A stretch of DNA of 64,000 nt. Source: Sporosarcina sp. ANT_H38 (GTDB taxonomy: Bacteria; Bacillota; Bacilli; Bacillales_A; Planococcaceae). Positions 25,912-35,293 of this stretch are shown in pieces. Where the stretch lies: contig NZ_VOBC01000004.1 in NCBI RefSeq assembly GCF_008369195.1, forward strand, positions 1-64,000, read 5' to 3'. Numbering within the stretch: the first letter of the stretch is position 1; every line of letters begins with the position of its first letter. The position numbers and the translations under genes are program-made. The notes beneath the pieces are model-generated. The model saw only the letters and a list, made by a program, of their open reading frames with translations. It had not been told where the DNA came from and made no database searches.

Positions 25912-26356
25912 AAAAAACACCTCACTTATTTAATGTCAATTTCATTCTAACACACATTTTATTGAATTACGATAAAATAATGTTGCAACTTAATAAAAAA
26001 ATATTGCTATATCAATACACTTTTCATTTTCGACAAAGATGAAAAATATCTCTCAATTAGATTAATCGTTTCTGATGTAGGAAAGGAGACGGCTAAAGAT
26101 TTCTCGAACTTGGGGCTTTAAGCGGAGGGAATAAATCATAACCAATATGTACGAATCGCACATATTGGTTATGATATTGGGAAGGAAATCTAACTGAAGA
26201 ACAGGATTAGGAAACTCCTCTGGGACAAACTCTACATCTTTTGAAAAACCAATGGTGAAATTCTGTTTTTGTGTTGTGTTACTATTTGCAGATCAAACTC
26301 TATTTTTAAAAATGCCTTGGGTAGTAGCAACAATCTTTGAGAAAACAGCCTAAAAG
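25912..26356. other. Non-coding gap with a perfect 16-bp hairpin
   Basis: No coding frame. At 26135-26175 ATCATAACCAATATGT and its exact complement flank a 9-base loop. There is no T-tract. No similar sequence was noticed elsewhere in the window. The remainder shows nothing I can name. Confidence 0.5.
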
Positions 26357-26396
26357 AAAAACAGCATCCTCAATTTTGAGGATGCTGTTTTTCTTT
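26357..26396 (-). terminator. Terminator overlapping the end of the 75-residue gene
   Basis: Stem ACAGCATCCTCAA / TTGAGGATGCTGT with A5/T5 on the outer sides. The stop codon of the gene at 26370 lies within the hairpin, so the last codons form half of the stem. Confidence 0.8.
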
Positions 26397-26597
26397 TTGT
26401 TCGCGGCGTTCACGTAAAATGCGTTCTTCAAGTTCTTTCGTTTCTAATTCCTGTTTCTTCGAATTGCGTCGAATCCACATGAATGTGAGTACCATTAGAA
26501 TCCCAAAGAACAACATTGAAATCGAAGCTGATATATATTCTGTTTTGTCTTCAGGAAAGTAAAGGAACGGCATTAAAAGTGCGTTCACTTCGTCCAC
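26370..26597 (-). CDS. Small single-pass membrane protein, unknown
   Basis: 75 residues. An N-terminal region, one membrane helix (about 23-42) and a highly charged, Glu/Arg/Lys-rich tail likely to be helical in the cytoplasm. Not recognised. Its 3' end forms the terminator. It lies 33 bp downstream of the cyclophilin lipoprotein gene and may be co-transcribed with it. Confidence 0.6.
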   Translation of the reverse strand: MDEVNALLMPFLYFPEDKTEYISASISMLFFGILMVLTFMWIRRNSKKQELETKELEERILRERREQKEKQHPQN

Positions 26598-26630
26598 TTC
26601 CTCACATTGTAAATTTCAATATGGTTAGAA

Positions 26631-27380
26631 TTACTTTTGAATGATTTCGATTGATTCAATAGAAATATCTTCAACAGGCTTATCTTGACGGCCTTTTTTC
26701 ACTTTTGCAATTTTGTCGACAACATCCATGCCTTCAATAACTTGACCGAATACTGTATGTTTTTGGTCTAAGTGAGGAGTTCCGCCCATTTCGCCATAAG
26801 CTTCAGCGATTTCAGCTGGATATCCACCTTTTTTCAGTTGATCAACTGAAGCAGGAACTTCTGAAGCATGAACGATGAAGAACTGGCTGCCATTTGTTCC
26901 TGGGCCTGCGTTCGCCATTGAAAGAGCTCCTTTTAAGTTAAATAGATCCATAGTGAATTCATCTTCAAATGAAGCACCGTAAATGCTTGTTCCGCCCATA
27001 CCAGTTCCTGTTGGGTCGCCACCTTGAATCATGAAGTCTTCAATAACACGGTGGAAGATAATACCGTCATAATAACCGTTTTCTGCATGTGTTAAGAAGT
27101 TTTCAACTGTTTTTGGTGCTTGTTCAGGGAAAAGCTTAATTTTGATTGGCCCCATTGTTGTGTTCATAACAACTAGTGCTTCGTTTGCAGCTACTTCTTT
27201 TGATAATTGTGGATACATTGTTGTTGCCTCCTCTGAGTTCTTCGTGCTATTTTCTTCTACTGGATCTTGTCCAACAGTCACTACTTCTTCTTGTTTTTCG
27301 TTCTCAGACGCACTATTACCGCATGCGGTAAGTAAGACGAGACCAAAGATCGTAAGAAGGGAGAAAAATATTTTCTGCAT
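26631..27380 (-). CDS. Lipoprotein peptidyl-prolyl cis-trans isomerase (cyclophilin)
   Basis: 249 residues. A signal peptide with lipobox LTAC (about residues 17-20) predicts membrane anchoring outside the cell, followed by a linker rich in Glu/Asn. The cyclophilin domain (about 60-248) has [29 protein letters not shown] and [20 protein letters not shown] at 27380 is preferred because the AGGGTGA ribosome site abuts the alternative ATG at 27386. Likely an extracytoplasmic folding factor. Confidence 0.9.
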   Translation of the reverse strand: MQKIFFSLLTIFGLVLLTACGNSASENEKQEEVVTVGQDPVEENSTKNSEEATTMYPQLSKEVAANEALVVMNTTMGPIKIKLFPEQAPKTVENFLTHAENGYYDGIIFHRVIEDFMIQGGDPTGTGMGGTSIYGASFEDEFTMDLFNLKGALSMANAGPGTNGSQFFIVHASEVPASVDQLKKGGYPAEIAEAYGEMGGTPHLDQKHTVFGQVIEGMDVVDKIAKVKKGRQDKPVEDISIESIEIIQK

Positions 27381-27508
27381 TAACATTCACCCTGAATTAG
27401 TTTAGCATATTAAAACATCTATTTCGACGAATAAGCATGAAACTTCCTTCGGTTATCGAACTGTTTTATAATGAATGAAAGGTACTACGGTGAAAGAAGG
27501 TTTTCTAA

Positions 27509-28741
27509 ATGGACGTGCAAAAAAAGAATTTCATCATCATTTGGTTGACGAACTTCCTTGTTGCTGGAACACTTACGATGATCATGCCCTTCCTATCTCT
27601 TTACATCGAAACGTTTGGCGATCATTCGGATGCGTACGTCCAAAAATGGTCAGGACTCATTTTCGGTGCAGTATTCATCACTGCGTTTATCATGTCACCA
27701 ATTTGGGGACGAATTGCTGATAAATATGGTTTCAAGCCCATTCTCATTATTAACGGCTTCGGGATTGCTATATCTATTTTCCTCATGAGTTTTGTTCAGT
27801 CCGTTGAAGCATTTTTCATTTTGAGACTCTTCATGGGTGTTGTTACAGGGTTCATTCCTACTTCGCTTGCATTCATTTCTGCTAATACTGCAAAGGAAGA
27901 AGCAGGAAAAATGTTGGGCACTTTGCAAATGGGCAGCGTTACGGGGACTCTATTTGGTCCTATATTGGGCGGATTACTTGCAGACGCATTCGGCTTCCAA
28001 TATACGTTCATCATCACTTCCGTATCGGTTGCGATTGCTGCCATCATCATTCTGTTCGGAATTAAGGAACAAAAACGGGTGAAAAACCCAAAAGCCATTC
28101 ATTATTCACGCAAGGCTATTTTGGGTGGTATGTTGCGTCATCGTCTTATGCTAAACGTCATGGTTGTCACAGCACTCATTCAGATAGGTAATTTCAGTAT
28201 TCAGCCTTTGCTATCGTTATATGTTGCAGAACTAACCGATGCGAAAGATGTTGCACTCCTTGCCGGTATCACCTTTAGTGCCGCAGGAGTAGGAAACCTT
28301 CTGTTTGCACGTAGATGGGGGAAACTTGGCGATGATATTGGCTACGAAAAGGTGCTGTCCATCCTTCTGATTCTGTCATTCGTGTTTATTATTCCGCAAG
28401 CGTTTGTTACGGAGTTATGGCAACTGATGGCTTGTCGCCTTCTATTTGGGATTGCAGTTGGTGGTATGATTCCGATTACAACTGCACTTGTCAGACGGGA
28501 AGCGCCCGTTGATATTCAAGGCGAAGTAATGGGTTACAATACAAGTTTTCGTTTTCTCGGCAACATTATCGGTCCGATATTCGGTGGGATTGTTAGCGGT
28601 TTTATCGGCATCGGATCTGTCTTTATAGTAACGGGAAGCCTATTCCTTGTTGGTTTCGCTTTCCTCTATTATGCGAAACGAAAGCCCGTTCAGGATTTTG
28701 AAGATTTCCTTGCTGAAGAAGATCACCAATCGAAGCGTTAA
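27509..28741 (+). CDS. yuxJ: MFS transporter (YuxJ-like, multidrug efflux type)
   Basis: 410 residues with 12 membrane segments. The loop 2-3 motif GRIADKYGFKPIL and motif C-like TGTLFGPILGGLLADAFG mark drug:H+ antiporters of the DHA1 group. Substrate unknown. It is directly upstream of a pbpD-like gene, as yuxJ is in B. subtilis. A hairpin terminator follows. Confidence 0.85.
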   Translation: MDVQKKNFIIIWLTNFLVAGTLTMIMPFLSLYIETFGDHSDAYVQKWSGLIFGAVFITAFIMSPIWGRIADKYGFKPILIINGFGIAISIFLMSFVQSVEAFFILRLFMGVVTGFIPTSLAFISANTAKEEAGKMLGTLQMGSVTGTLFGPILGGLLADAFGFQYTFIITSVSVAIAAIIILFGIKEQKRVKNPKAIHYSRKAILGGMLRHRLMLNVMVVTALIQIGNFSIQPLLSLYVAELTDAKDVALLAGITFSAAGVGNLLFARRWGKLGDDIGYEKVLSILLILSFVFIIPQAFVTELWQLMACRLLFGIAVGGMIPITTALVRREAPVDIQGEVMGYNTSFRFLGNIIGPIFGGIVSGFIGIGSVFIVTGSLFLVGFAFLYYAKRKPVQDFEDFLAEEDHQSKR

Positions 28742-28746
28742 AAAAC

Positions 28747-28780
28747 AGCACACTTCCCTATGCGGAGTGTGCTATATTTT
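28747..28780 (+). terminator. Terminator after the MFS gene
   Basis: AGCACACT and AGTGTGCT arms (28747-28754, 28766-28773) enclose an 11-base loop, then ATATTTTT. Confidence 0.75.
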
Positions 28781-28817
28781 TGTTAATGAATGATTTCTTG
28801 AACGGAGTGCAAATGCA

Positions 28818-30671
28818 TTGAAACAATTTATTGGTTTCATCTTTATTCTGTTATCCATTCCACTCCTCTTTGTTGTCCAAGATGCGATTGCTGTCGAGTT
28901 GAAGAACGCCGGATCCTTCAAAGACCAGATTGGAGACTCCATTGAACTTTCATCCCCAGTGATCAATGTGCCTGTAACGATGAAAGATCGTAATGGCCTC
29001 ATTTTTGCAGAAGAGTATATAGAATGGCGCGATCCGCTACCGCTATCGTCCATCCCGCTATTCGCGCGCCAACTGTTTCTTGAGAGTGAAGATACAGGGT
29101 TCTTCGAGCATAAAGGCTATGATATAGCCGCAATTGCGCGTGCATTTGCTGTCAATGCTGCGACAGACGATGTCAGTCAAGGGGCCTCTACGATTACACA
29201 GCAAGTCGTACGAATGAGATTTTTATCGACCGAAAAGACGTATGAACGTAAGGTGACTGAACTTTTTTATGCAGCTGAACTTGAAAAACAATCGACAAAA
29301 GATGAAATTTTGGAAATGTATTTGAACGAAATGTATTTTGGCCATCAAGTGTACGGTATTGGTGCTGCGGCGACCTTTTACTTCAGCAAACCCTTAGATA
29401 CGCTCAATGAAGCCGAAATGGCCTTCCTAGCGGCAATTCCAAACAACCCCACTTTATATGATCCTTTGAAACATTTCGATCGTACAAAAGTGAGACAGGA
29501 ACGACTTTTATCGGTACTTACAAAAAATAGAGTTCTGACTACCGAGGAAGCCGAAGCGCATAAAAATACTACTATCAAATTAAGGCTGAAAGAAAAAGTG
29601 AATGGCTTTCCTGCCTACAGTACATATGCACTTGCTGAACTTACTGATCTCATAGCAGAGTCCGAAGGCTTATCTAAAAAAATCACAAATGCGAAAGATG
29701 CCGCTGAAAAGATTGCCCTTGAAACGCTTGTGAAACAGCGGACAGCTGAAGTATTGTCCAAAGGAGTGATTATCGAAACTGCACTTAACCCTGAAAAGCA
29801 AAGGCGAGATGAACAAACGATCTCCTCCCTTTTGAATCCTGAAGGCGTGCAGGCGGGTGCCGCCGTTATCGACAATGAAACCCGTGAAATTGTCAGTGTC
29901 TTCGCTGGGAAAGACTATAAGAAAGCAGATTTCCACCGTGCATTCCAGGCTGTCAGACAACCAGGTTCTGTTCTTAAACCACTGCTTGTATATGCTCCAT
30001 TGTTTGAAAGTAGCTCCTATACAGAGAACACACCTATTAACAGCAGCAATATTTGCATCGGCTCGTACTGCCCGACAAATATCGGCGGTTCCGTTTATGG
30101 CAATGTCACCGTTAAAGAAGCTTTTCGACAAAGTCATAATACAGCAGCAGTCAGATTGCTTCAGATTGTTGGAATAGATGAGGCATTTAGTTTTATCGAA
30201 CCGTTCGGATTTAAATCAATTACGGAGAAAGATAGGAACTACGCGGCTGCACTTGGCGGATTCTCAAAAGGAATGACTCCCATTGAACTTGCAGGGGCTT
30301 ATTCCAGTTTCATCGATGGGAAGTATATCCCTGCCCATGCAATTCATGCTGTGAAGGATAGAGCGGGGAATGTGTTATATAAATGGCCAGATGAACAAGA
30401 GGAAGTTTGGTCCCCTGCAACAGTTACGAAGATTCGTAGCATGATGTCGGATGTCGTATTAAATGGAACTGGCCGCGGTATTCCGTATACAACTTCGTAT
30501 ACAGGAGCGAAAACCGGCACAACAAACCATTATAAAGATTTATGGGTTGGCGGATTGAACGACAACTATACAACCTCCGTCTGGGTTGGCTATGATAAGC
30601 CGCAATCTATTAAGAATTTAAGTGACCAGAAACTTCATTTACGCATATTTTCTGCACTGCTTAAAGACTAG
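28818..30671 (+). CDS. pbpD: Class A penicillin-binding protein (PBP4/PbpD-like)
   Basis: 617 residues. N-terminal membrane anchor (about 3-22); glycosyltransferase family 51 domain (about 60-230) with ESEDTGFFEHKGYDI and GASTITQQVVR; transpeptidase domain (about 340-600) with the active-site serine in PGSVLKP, SHNTA as the SxN motif and KTGTT. It polymerises and cross-links peptidoglycan outside the membrane. The TTG start at 28818 has GGAGTG about 8 bases upstream. Order yuxJ-pbpD matches B. subtilis. Confidence 0.92.
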   Translation: MKQFIGFIFILLSIPLLFVVQDAIAVELKNAGSFKDQIGDSIELSSPVINVPVTMKDRNGLIFAEEYIEWRDPLPLSSIPLFARQLFLESEDTGFFEHKGYDIAAIARAFAVNAATDDVSQGASTITQQVVRMRFLSTEKTYERKVTELFYAAELEKQSTKDEILEMYLNEMYFGHQVYGIGAAATFYFSKPLDTLNEAEMAFLAAIPNNPTLYDPLKHFDRTKVRQERLLSVLTKNRVLTTEEAEAHKNTTIKLRLKEKVNGFPAYSTYALAELTDLIAESEGLSKKITNAKDAAEKIALETLVKQRTAEVLSKGVIIETALNPEKQRRDEQTISSLLNPEGVQAGAAVIDNETREIVSVFAGKDYKKADFHRAFQAVRQPGSVLKPLLVYAPLFESSSYTENTPINSSNICIGSYCPTNIGGSVYGNVTVKEAFRQSHNTAAVRLLQIVGIDEAFSFIEPFGFKSITEKDRNYAAALGGFSKGMTPIELAGAYSSFIDGKYIPAHAIHAVKDRAGNVLYKWPDEQEEVWSPATVTKIRSMMSDVVLNGTGRGIPYTTSYTGAKTGTTNHYKDLWVGGLNDNYTTSVWVGYDKPQSIKNLSDQKLHLRIFSALLKD

Positions 30672-30688
30672 CCATTTCTGTAATGGCT
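30670..30688. other. Short hairpin immediately after pbpD
   Basis: AGCCATT-TCTGT-AATGGCT starts inside the stop codon region. There is no T-tract, so termination is uncertain. Confidence 0.45.
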
Positions 30689-31420
30689 CACGTCTGTTGA
30701 TTAACCAAAAATAACCAGTAAGTAACTTAATCCCCCCCGGCCGCACTTGTATAGTTGCACTTTGGGATCTCTTTGGATTGAATGACTTCTAGTACGATTA
30801 CCGAGGTGTCAGGATGTGTAGGAATGCGACTTCGTCGCATCCCTACACATTTTTTTGGGTAATCGTATGGTTATCATTCATCCGTCGCGCTCCAAATGCA
30901 TGAGTACACAGAGTGCTGAAGGTTTTCGGGACGAATGAATAGTTGGCTTTTCACCTAGAGAAAAGCCGCCAAAGATGCAATTTTGGCGGCTGATGCTTTC
31001 TCTATGGCTTTTCCTTATTTAATTTAAAGAAGTGTCACTTTCTAATAGGCAACACAAGCTTAGATGCATATTCTTTACTAAAAGTAAGCAAGGAACGCAT
31101 TATACAAAGTACAAGAGTGCCCGAAATTGCATCTTCAGGCACTTAGACTCTCCATAGAATGTCACTATTCTTTTCTTCCAAAACAACTGCATTTTTCACT
31201 TGAATATTGTAGAAACGCAACAGGCAACGATTCTCAACAGGATTACTGAAAAAAGTGTGGCTAGAAGTGACGGAGTCACTTCTAGCCACACTAGGACTCA
31301 CAGTAAATCTGTCATGAATAGTTAGCCAAAAGCGGTCCGAAAATAGTCCAGTGAAAATGGAGGTTATCAAGCTCTCCTCACCAGTACTTTATGCAAATAT
31401 ATGGTTAATCAACAGACGTG
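30689..31420. repeat. 18-bp inverted repeat flanking long-repeat copy 2
   Basis: CACGTCTGTTGATTAACC (30689-30706) recurs as an exact inverted copy at 31403-31420, enclosing about 700 bp of non-coding DNA that includes copy 2. A 9-bp outer pair, GACTAGCCA (30666-30674) and its complement (31425-31433), extends the symmetry. Copy 1 lacks these ends. The layout resembles a non-autonomous element with terminal inverted repeats, but it could also be one very long-range RNA stem. Confidence 0.65.
30746..31407. repeat. Long non-coding repeat, copy 2 (paired with 17761-18412)
   Basis: Matches copy 1 over its whole length with scattered differences. The hairpins at 30965-30990, 31116-31141 and 31256-31292 are kept. 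Inside the outer TACGATTACC/GGTAATCGTA stem, copy 2 has an added apical hairpin, GTGTAGGAATGCGA/TCGCATCCCTACAC (about 30827-30859), followed by T7. Copy 1 has only a short loop there. Non-coding on both strands. Confidence 0.8.
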
Positions 31421-31469
31421 GTAGTGGCTAGTCTTTATTTAAGATAAGAAAGTATAAATTTTTTCACTT

Positions 31470-31502
31470 ATAATAGTGTCTAAACGGCGCCTTGCACTTT
31501 TC
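31470..31502. repeat. Fragment of the GTGTCTAG/GGCGCC intergenic repeat
   Basis: AGTGTCTAAACGGCGCCTTGCACTTTTCTC resembles the end of the repeat at 42456-42638 (GGGGCTAAACGGCACCTTACGC, then TTTTCTT). Only this short end is present. Confidence 0.45.
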
Positions 31503-32078
31503 TCAATTTCCAGGAAACGGTAAACTAGCGACCACTCCTGTATAAAGCTTCAGCAATATGTAGATGATCGTGGAGACAAGTACACTCCAAAACGTAATTT
31601 CAAATGCGATAAGCCCAATTGTACTGACGATTGTCATAAATTTACTCAACTTATAAACGACATAGACAAAGTAGATGAACGTTGTCAGCAAAAATAGAAC
31701 TGCTAATATTTTGATTGAATTAATGCCCCCTGCAGATGCAAGTGCACCGAAAAAGTAGATGACATTACCTCCCCGTGCCTCGTTATAAGATTCGCCCTCC
31801 ACATCCTTTGAAAAGAACAACATCGCAGTTTCGTGTATCGTCTCCGCAATTAACTTCAACGCCGAAAAGACCATAAAGAAAAGCAGTGCATAGATAACTA
31901 GCAGGAAAACTCGTAATTGTATATCCGTCAGAAACTCTCGCATGCCTGCATACAAACCAATTCCCTTAAATAGCTCCACTGACATGCCTACTGTATAAAC
32001 TCCGAACGTTAAACTAAATAAAACAATTGTGACAAACGGCAAATAACCGAATATGTATGGGTTTTTCAATTTCAGCAC
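31503..32078 (-). CDS. yufK: DUF5366 (YufK-like) membrane protein
   Basis: 191 residues with about five membrane segments (about 10-32, 55-78, 100-117, 122-142, 152-178). Function unknown. Assignment rests mainly on size, topology and position between pbpD and the Mrp operon, where B. subtilis has yufK. The next genes there (yufL onward) are absent. Divergent from mrpA. Confidence 0.65.
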   Translation of the reverse strand: MLKLKNPYIFGYLPFVTIVLFSLTFGVYTVGMSVELFKGIGLYAGMREFLTDIQLRVFLLVIYALLFFMVFSALKLIAETIHETAMLFFSKDVEGESYNEARGGNVIYFFGALASAGGINSIKILAVLFLLTTFIYFVYVVYKLSKFMTIVSTIGLIAFEITFWSVLVSTIIYILLKLYTGVVASLPFPGN

Positions 32079-32236
32079 CTCAAAAGCAGTTTATTTCCCC
32101 GTTACTATAATATAAGAAGAGAGACTGAATAAGCAACAAAATCCAGAATCGTCTCACACTTACTATTGTTCAATTAGACAATAATTGAATGTTATGATAT
32201 AGTTACTTCAATCAAATAAATGAACGTACTTGGAGG

Positions 32237-32346
32237 AGTCTGTCACCAAGGGGTATCTATGCCCTTTTGTGATGGACTTTTTGCATCTTTTGATTACATA
32301 AAGAAAGGAAGGAGGAAGGAAAGACCAGGTGCTATTAGCACTTTTT
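32237..32346 (+). promoter_or_regulatory. mrp operon leader with two terminator-like hairpins
   Basis: Hairpin 1 (32237-32278) pairs AGTC..TCAC-CAAGGGG with CCCTTTTG-TGA..GACT and is followed by T5. Hairpin 2 (32329-32341), GTGC-TATTA-GCAC, is followed by T5. Both lie in a leader of about 200 bp before mrpA, where transcripts must read through them. This could be an attenuator or riboswitch expression platform. No known aptamer is recognised. Confidence 0.5.
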
Positions 32347-32472
32347 AAGCTTCACCGTCCCAGCGTTGAAAAATGATGTGCGAATTCAGATCAGCCATTG
32401 GCTATTAGATCCTTTTAGCTTAGTATCGCGTTTTCACATAAAATGTTTCATTCAATAGGAAGGAGGATTTTC

Positions 32473-34884
32473 TTGAATTTCGTATTATTGATTTTCCTGC
32501 CGATAGTGGCAGCCTTATTTATTCCCCTGCTATTTAAGAAAGTGAAAGACATACATACTGGGTGGTTCGTATTACTCGTCCCTGTCTCTCTCTTCATTTA
32601 CTACATAGGATTCCTCAAAACAACAATGGATGGTGGACATGCCATCTCAGAATTGCAATGGATTCCTTCACTCGGCATTTCGTTCGTGTCGTATATTGAT
32701 GGTCTCAGCCTACTGTTTACCTTGCTGATAACAGGCATCGGTGCACTTGTTGTTCTCTACTCTATCTTTTATCTCGATAAGCGTAAAGAAAAGCTGAACC
32801 ACTTTTACGTCTATCTATTGATTTTCATGAGCGCAATGTTAGGAGTTGTGCAATCTGATAATGTTATTTCTCTTTATTTATTCTGGGAGCTAACATCCAT
32901 TTCATCCTTCCTGCTTATTGGCTATTGGAATACACGTAATGCTTCACGATTTGGTGCATTGAAATCGATGATGATCACTGTATTTGGCGGATTGATGATG
33001 CTTGGGGGATTCGTTCTATTAGGAATTATGGGAGATACGTTTTCCATCCGTGAACTTATTACCAACGCACCAACTTTTGTAAGTCATGAATTCTTTACGC
33101 TGGCGCTCGTTCTCGTGTTACTTGGTGCATTTACGAAGTCTGCGCAGTTCCCGTTCCACATTTGGCTACCAGATGCTATGGAAGCGCCTACACCAGTTAG
33201 TGCCTATCTGCACTCTGCAACGATGGTGAAAGCAGGTCTATACCTTGTTGCTCGTTTCACACCGATTTTTGCAGTTTCTGAAGTATGGATCTGGCTTGTA
33301 GCTGGTATCGGACTTCTAACCTTATTCTGGGGATCTTTCTTTGCAGTGAAACAGACCGATTTGAAAGCGATTCTTGCTTTCTCTACAGTCAGTCAGCTTG
33401 GACTTATCATGTCCCTACTCGGAGTAGGTGCGCTTGCCTATCACTCCGATGATCCGATTTTCAAATTCGCAACATTTGCAGCAATCTTCCATTTGATCAA
33501 CCACGCGACCTTTAAAGGTAGTTTGTTCATGATTGCAGGTATTGTCGATCACGAAACCGGTACGCGGGATATTAGGAAACTCGGTGGATTGATGAGCATT
33601 ATGCCTGTCAGTTTCACGGTTGCGTTCATCGGTTCAATGTCAATGGCAGGTTTGCCGCCATTTAACGGCTTCCTGAGTAAGGAAATGTTCCTCCAATCAA
33701 TGTTGGCAATTCGTCATTTTGAACTGTTCAACTTTGCGACATGGGGAATTATCTTCCCTGTTATCGCTTGGATTGCCAGTGTCTTCACATTTGTCTATAG
33801 CTTTTACTTTGTATTCAAGACGTTTGCTGGGCAACAAAAGAGTGAACCTCTTCCTGTTAAACCGCATGAAGCGCCTGTCGGGATGCTTGTATCTCCCGTC
33901 ATTCTTGCTACGCTCGTCGTCGCAATCTTCTTCATCCCGAATTTGATTGGTAAATGGTTGGTAAAACCAGCTGTCATGGCTGTCCAGCCTGATTTATACA
34001 GCCATCCTTCTGAAGTTGCCGTTCACGTTGCAGCTTGGCACGGAATTGCTGCTCCTGAATTATGGATGACAGTTTCGCTTGTTGGTGTTGGATTTATCCT
34101 GTTTCTAACATTGGCAAGATGGCAAAAAATGTACGATATCCAGCCACAGTACTTGTCGTTAAATGCATTGTATGATTCAGCCATGTTAGTTGGTGAAGGT
34201 GGAATGAACAAACTTTCACGCTTCTATATGACTGGGTTAATCCGCACATATCTAATTTATATGTTTGCCTTTATCGCTTCAATTACGGCTGCAACGCTAT
34301 TCATCAAAGAAGCTTTCGTTGTTGATATGGATAGTTTTTCTCCCGTCAACATGTATGGGGTCCTAACTGCTATTGTTCTGGTCGTCTCAGTATGTATGGT
34401 TCTTATCGCGAAGACTAGGCTATCAGCAATTATTGCTTTAGGTGCCGTCGGGTATTCGGTTGCTTTATTCTTCGTCATTTTCAAAGCACCTGACCTGGCA
34501 CTTACACAGCTCGTCATTGAAACGATATCGGTCGCCCTGTTCTTGTTAGCCTTTAAACATTTGCCGTCACTTAATAATCACGGTCAAACAAAACGCAACA
34601 AGCTTGGTAATCTGATTATTGCTGCTGGTGTGGGAATCACGGTGACCTTAGTTGCTTTGTCAGCCCATTCACAAAAACTGATTCCATCTATCTCACAATA
34701 TTATAAAGATACAGTTGCTACAGAAGGTGGGGGCGGTAATATCGTCAACGTCATTCTTGTAGATTATCGTGGGTTTGATACATTATTTGAAATCGCTGTT
34801 CTGTCTATCGCCGGAATCGCTGTCATCGCAATGATTCGTCTGAAGTTGTCAAGAAAGGAGGAGAGTACGGATGAAAACAAATGA
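32473..34884 (+). CDS. mrpA: Mrp Na+/H+ antiporter subunit A
   Basis: 803 residues, the normal MrpA size. It is homologous to complex I NuoL and extended by an MrpA C-terminal part. Proton-path blocks include LLFTLLITGIGALVVLYS, LYLFWELTSISSFLLIGYW, the FPFHIWLPDAMEAPTPVSAYLH segment and GLPPFNGFLSKE. Start: TTG at 32473 after GGAAGGAGGATTTTC; the open frame has 10 spurious codons before it. First gene of mrpABCDEFG, a hetero-oligomeric membrane antiporter for Na+ and alkali resistance. Confidence 0.94.
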   Translation: MNFVLLIFLPIVAALFIPLLFKKVKDIHTGWFVLLVPVSLFIYYIGFLKTTMDGGHAISELQWIPSLGISFVSYIDGLSLLFTLLITGIGALVVLYSIFYLDKRKEKLNHFYVYLLIFMSAMLGVVQSDNVISLYLFWELTSISSFLLIGYWNTRNASRFGALKSMMITVFGGLMMLGGFVLLGIMGDTFSIRELITNAPTFVSHEFFTLALVLVLLGAFTKSAQFPFHIWLPDAMEAPTPVSAYLHSATMVKAGLYLVARFTPIFAVSEVWIWLVAGIGLLTLFWGSFFAVKQTDLKAILAFSTVSQLGLIMSLLGVGALAYHSDDPIFKFATFAAIFHLINHATFKGSLFMIAGIVDHETGTRDIRKLGGLMSIMPVSFTVAFIGSMSMAGLPPFNGFLSKEMFLQSMLAIRHFELFNFATWGIIFPVIAWIASVFTFVYSFYFVFKTFAGQQKSEPLPVKPHEAPVGMLVSPVILATLVVAIFFIPNLIGKWLVKPAVMAVQPDLYSHPSEVAVHVAAWHGIAAPELWMTVSLVGVGFILFLTLARWQKMYDIQPQYLSLNALYDSAMLVGEGGMNKLSRFYMTGLIRTYLIYMFAFIASITAATLFIKEAFVVDMDSFSPVNMYGVLTAIVLVVSVCMVLIAKTRLSAIIALGAVGYSVALFFVIFKAPDLALTQLVIETISVALFLLAFKHLPSLNNHGQTKRNKLGNLIIAAGVGITVTLVALSAHSQKLIPSISQYYKDTVATEGGGGNIVNVILVDYRGFDTLFEIAVLSIAGIAVIAMIRLKLSRKEESTDENK

Positions 34885-35293
34885 TGTCATTTTACAAACG
34901 ACAACAAAATTCGTATTCTTTATCATTTTCCTTTTTTCAATCCATATTTTCTTTGCGGGACACTATACACCAGGTGGGGGATTTGTCGGAGGACTGCTAA
35001 CATCAGGGGCAATTGTGTTGCTGTTACTAGCCTTTGATTTACAAACTGTCCAAAAAGCTTTGCCTTTTAATTTTACAATCGTAACAGCTATCGGCTTACT
35101 GCTTTCACTTGGAACAGCCGCGGGTTCAATCTTGTTCAACGTTCCGTTCTTCACACATGCTTTCGATTATTTCACCTTGCCTTTGTTCGGAAAAACTTCC
35201 TTACATACTGCGATGATTTTCGATGCCGGTGTTTATCTCGTTGTTGTAGGTGCCGCCGTTACAATGATTCAGACGATTGGAGGAGATGAATAA
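34871..35293 (+). CDS. mrpB: Mrp antiporter subunit B
   Basis: 140 residues, four membrane segments, with the MrpB blocks HIFFAGHYTPGGGFVGGLLTSGAI and FDAGVYLVVVGAAVTMI. Overlaps the mrpA end by 14 bases with AAAGGAGG upstream, and overlaps mrpC by 1 base. Part of the obligate seven-subunit complex. Confidence 0.94.
   Translation: MKTNDVILQTTTKFVFFIIFLFSIHIFFAGHYTPGGGFVGGLLTSGAIVLLLLAFDLQTVQKALPFNFTIVTAIGLLLSLGTAAGSILFNVPFFTHAFDYFTLPLFGKTSLHTAMIFDAGVYLVVVGAAVTMIQTIGGDE

Noticed and set aside
29615..30137. Minus-strand open frames inside pbpD
   Set aside because: Opposite-strand shadows of a gene with complete glycosyltransferase and transpeptidase motifs.
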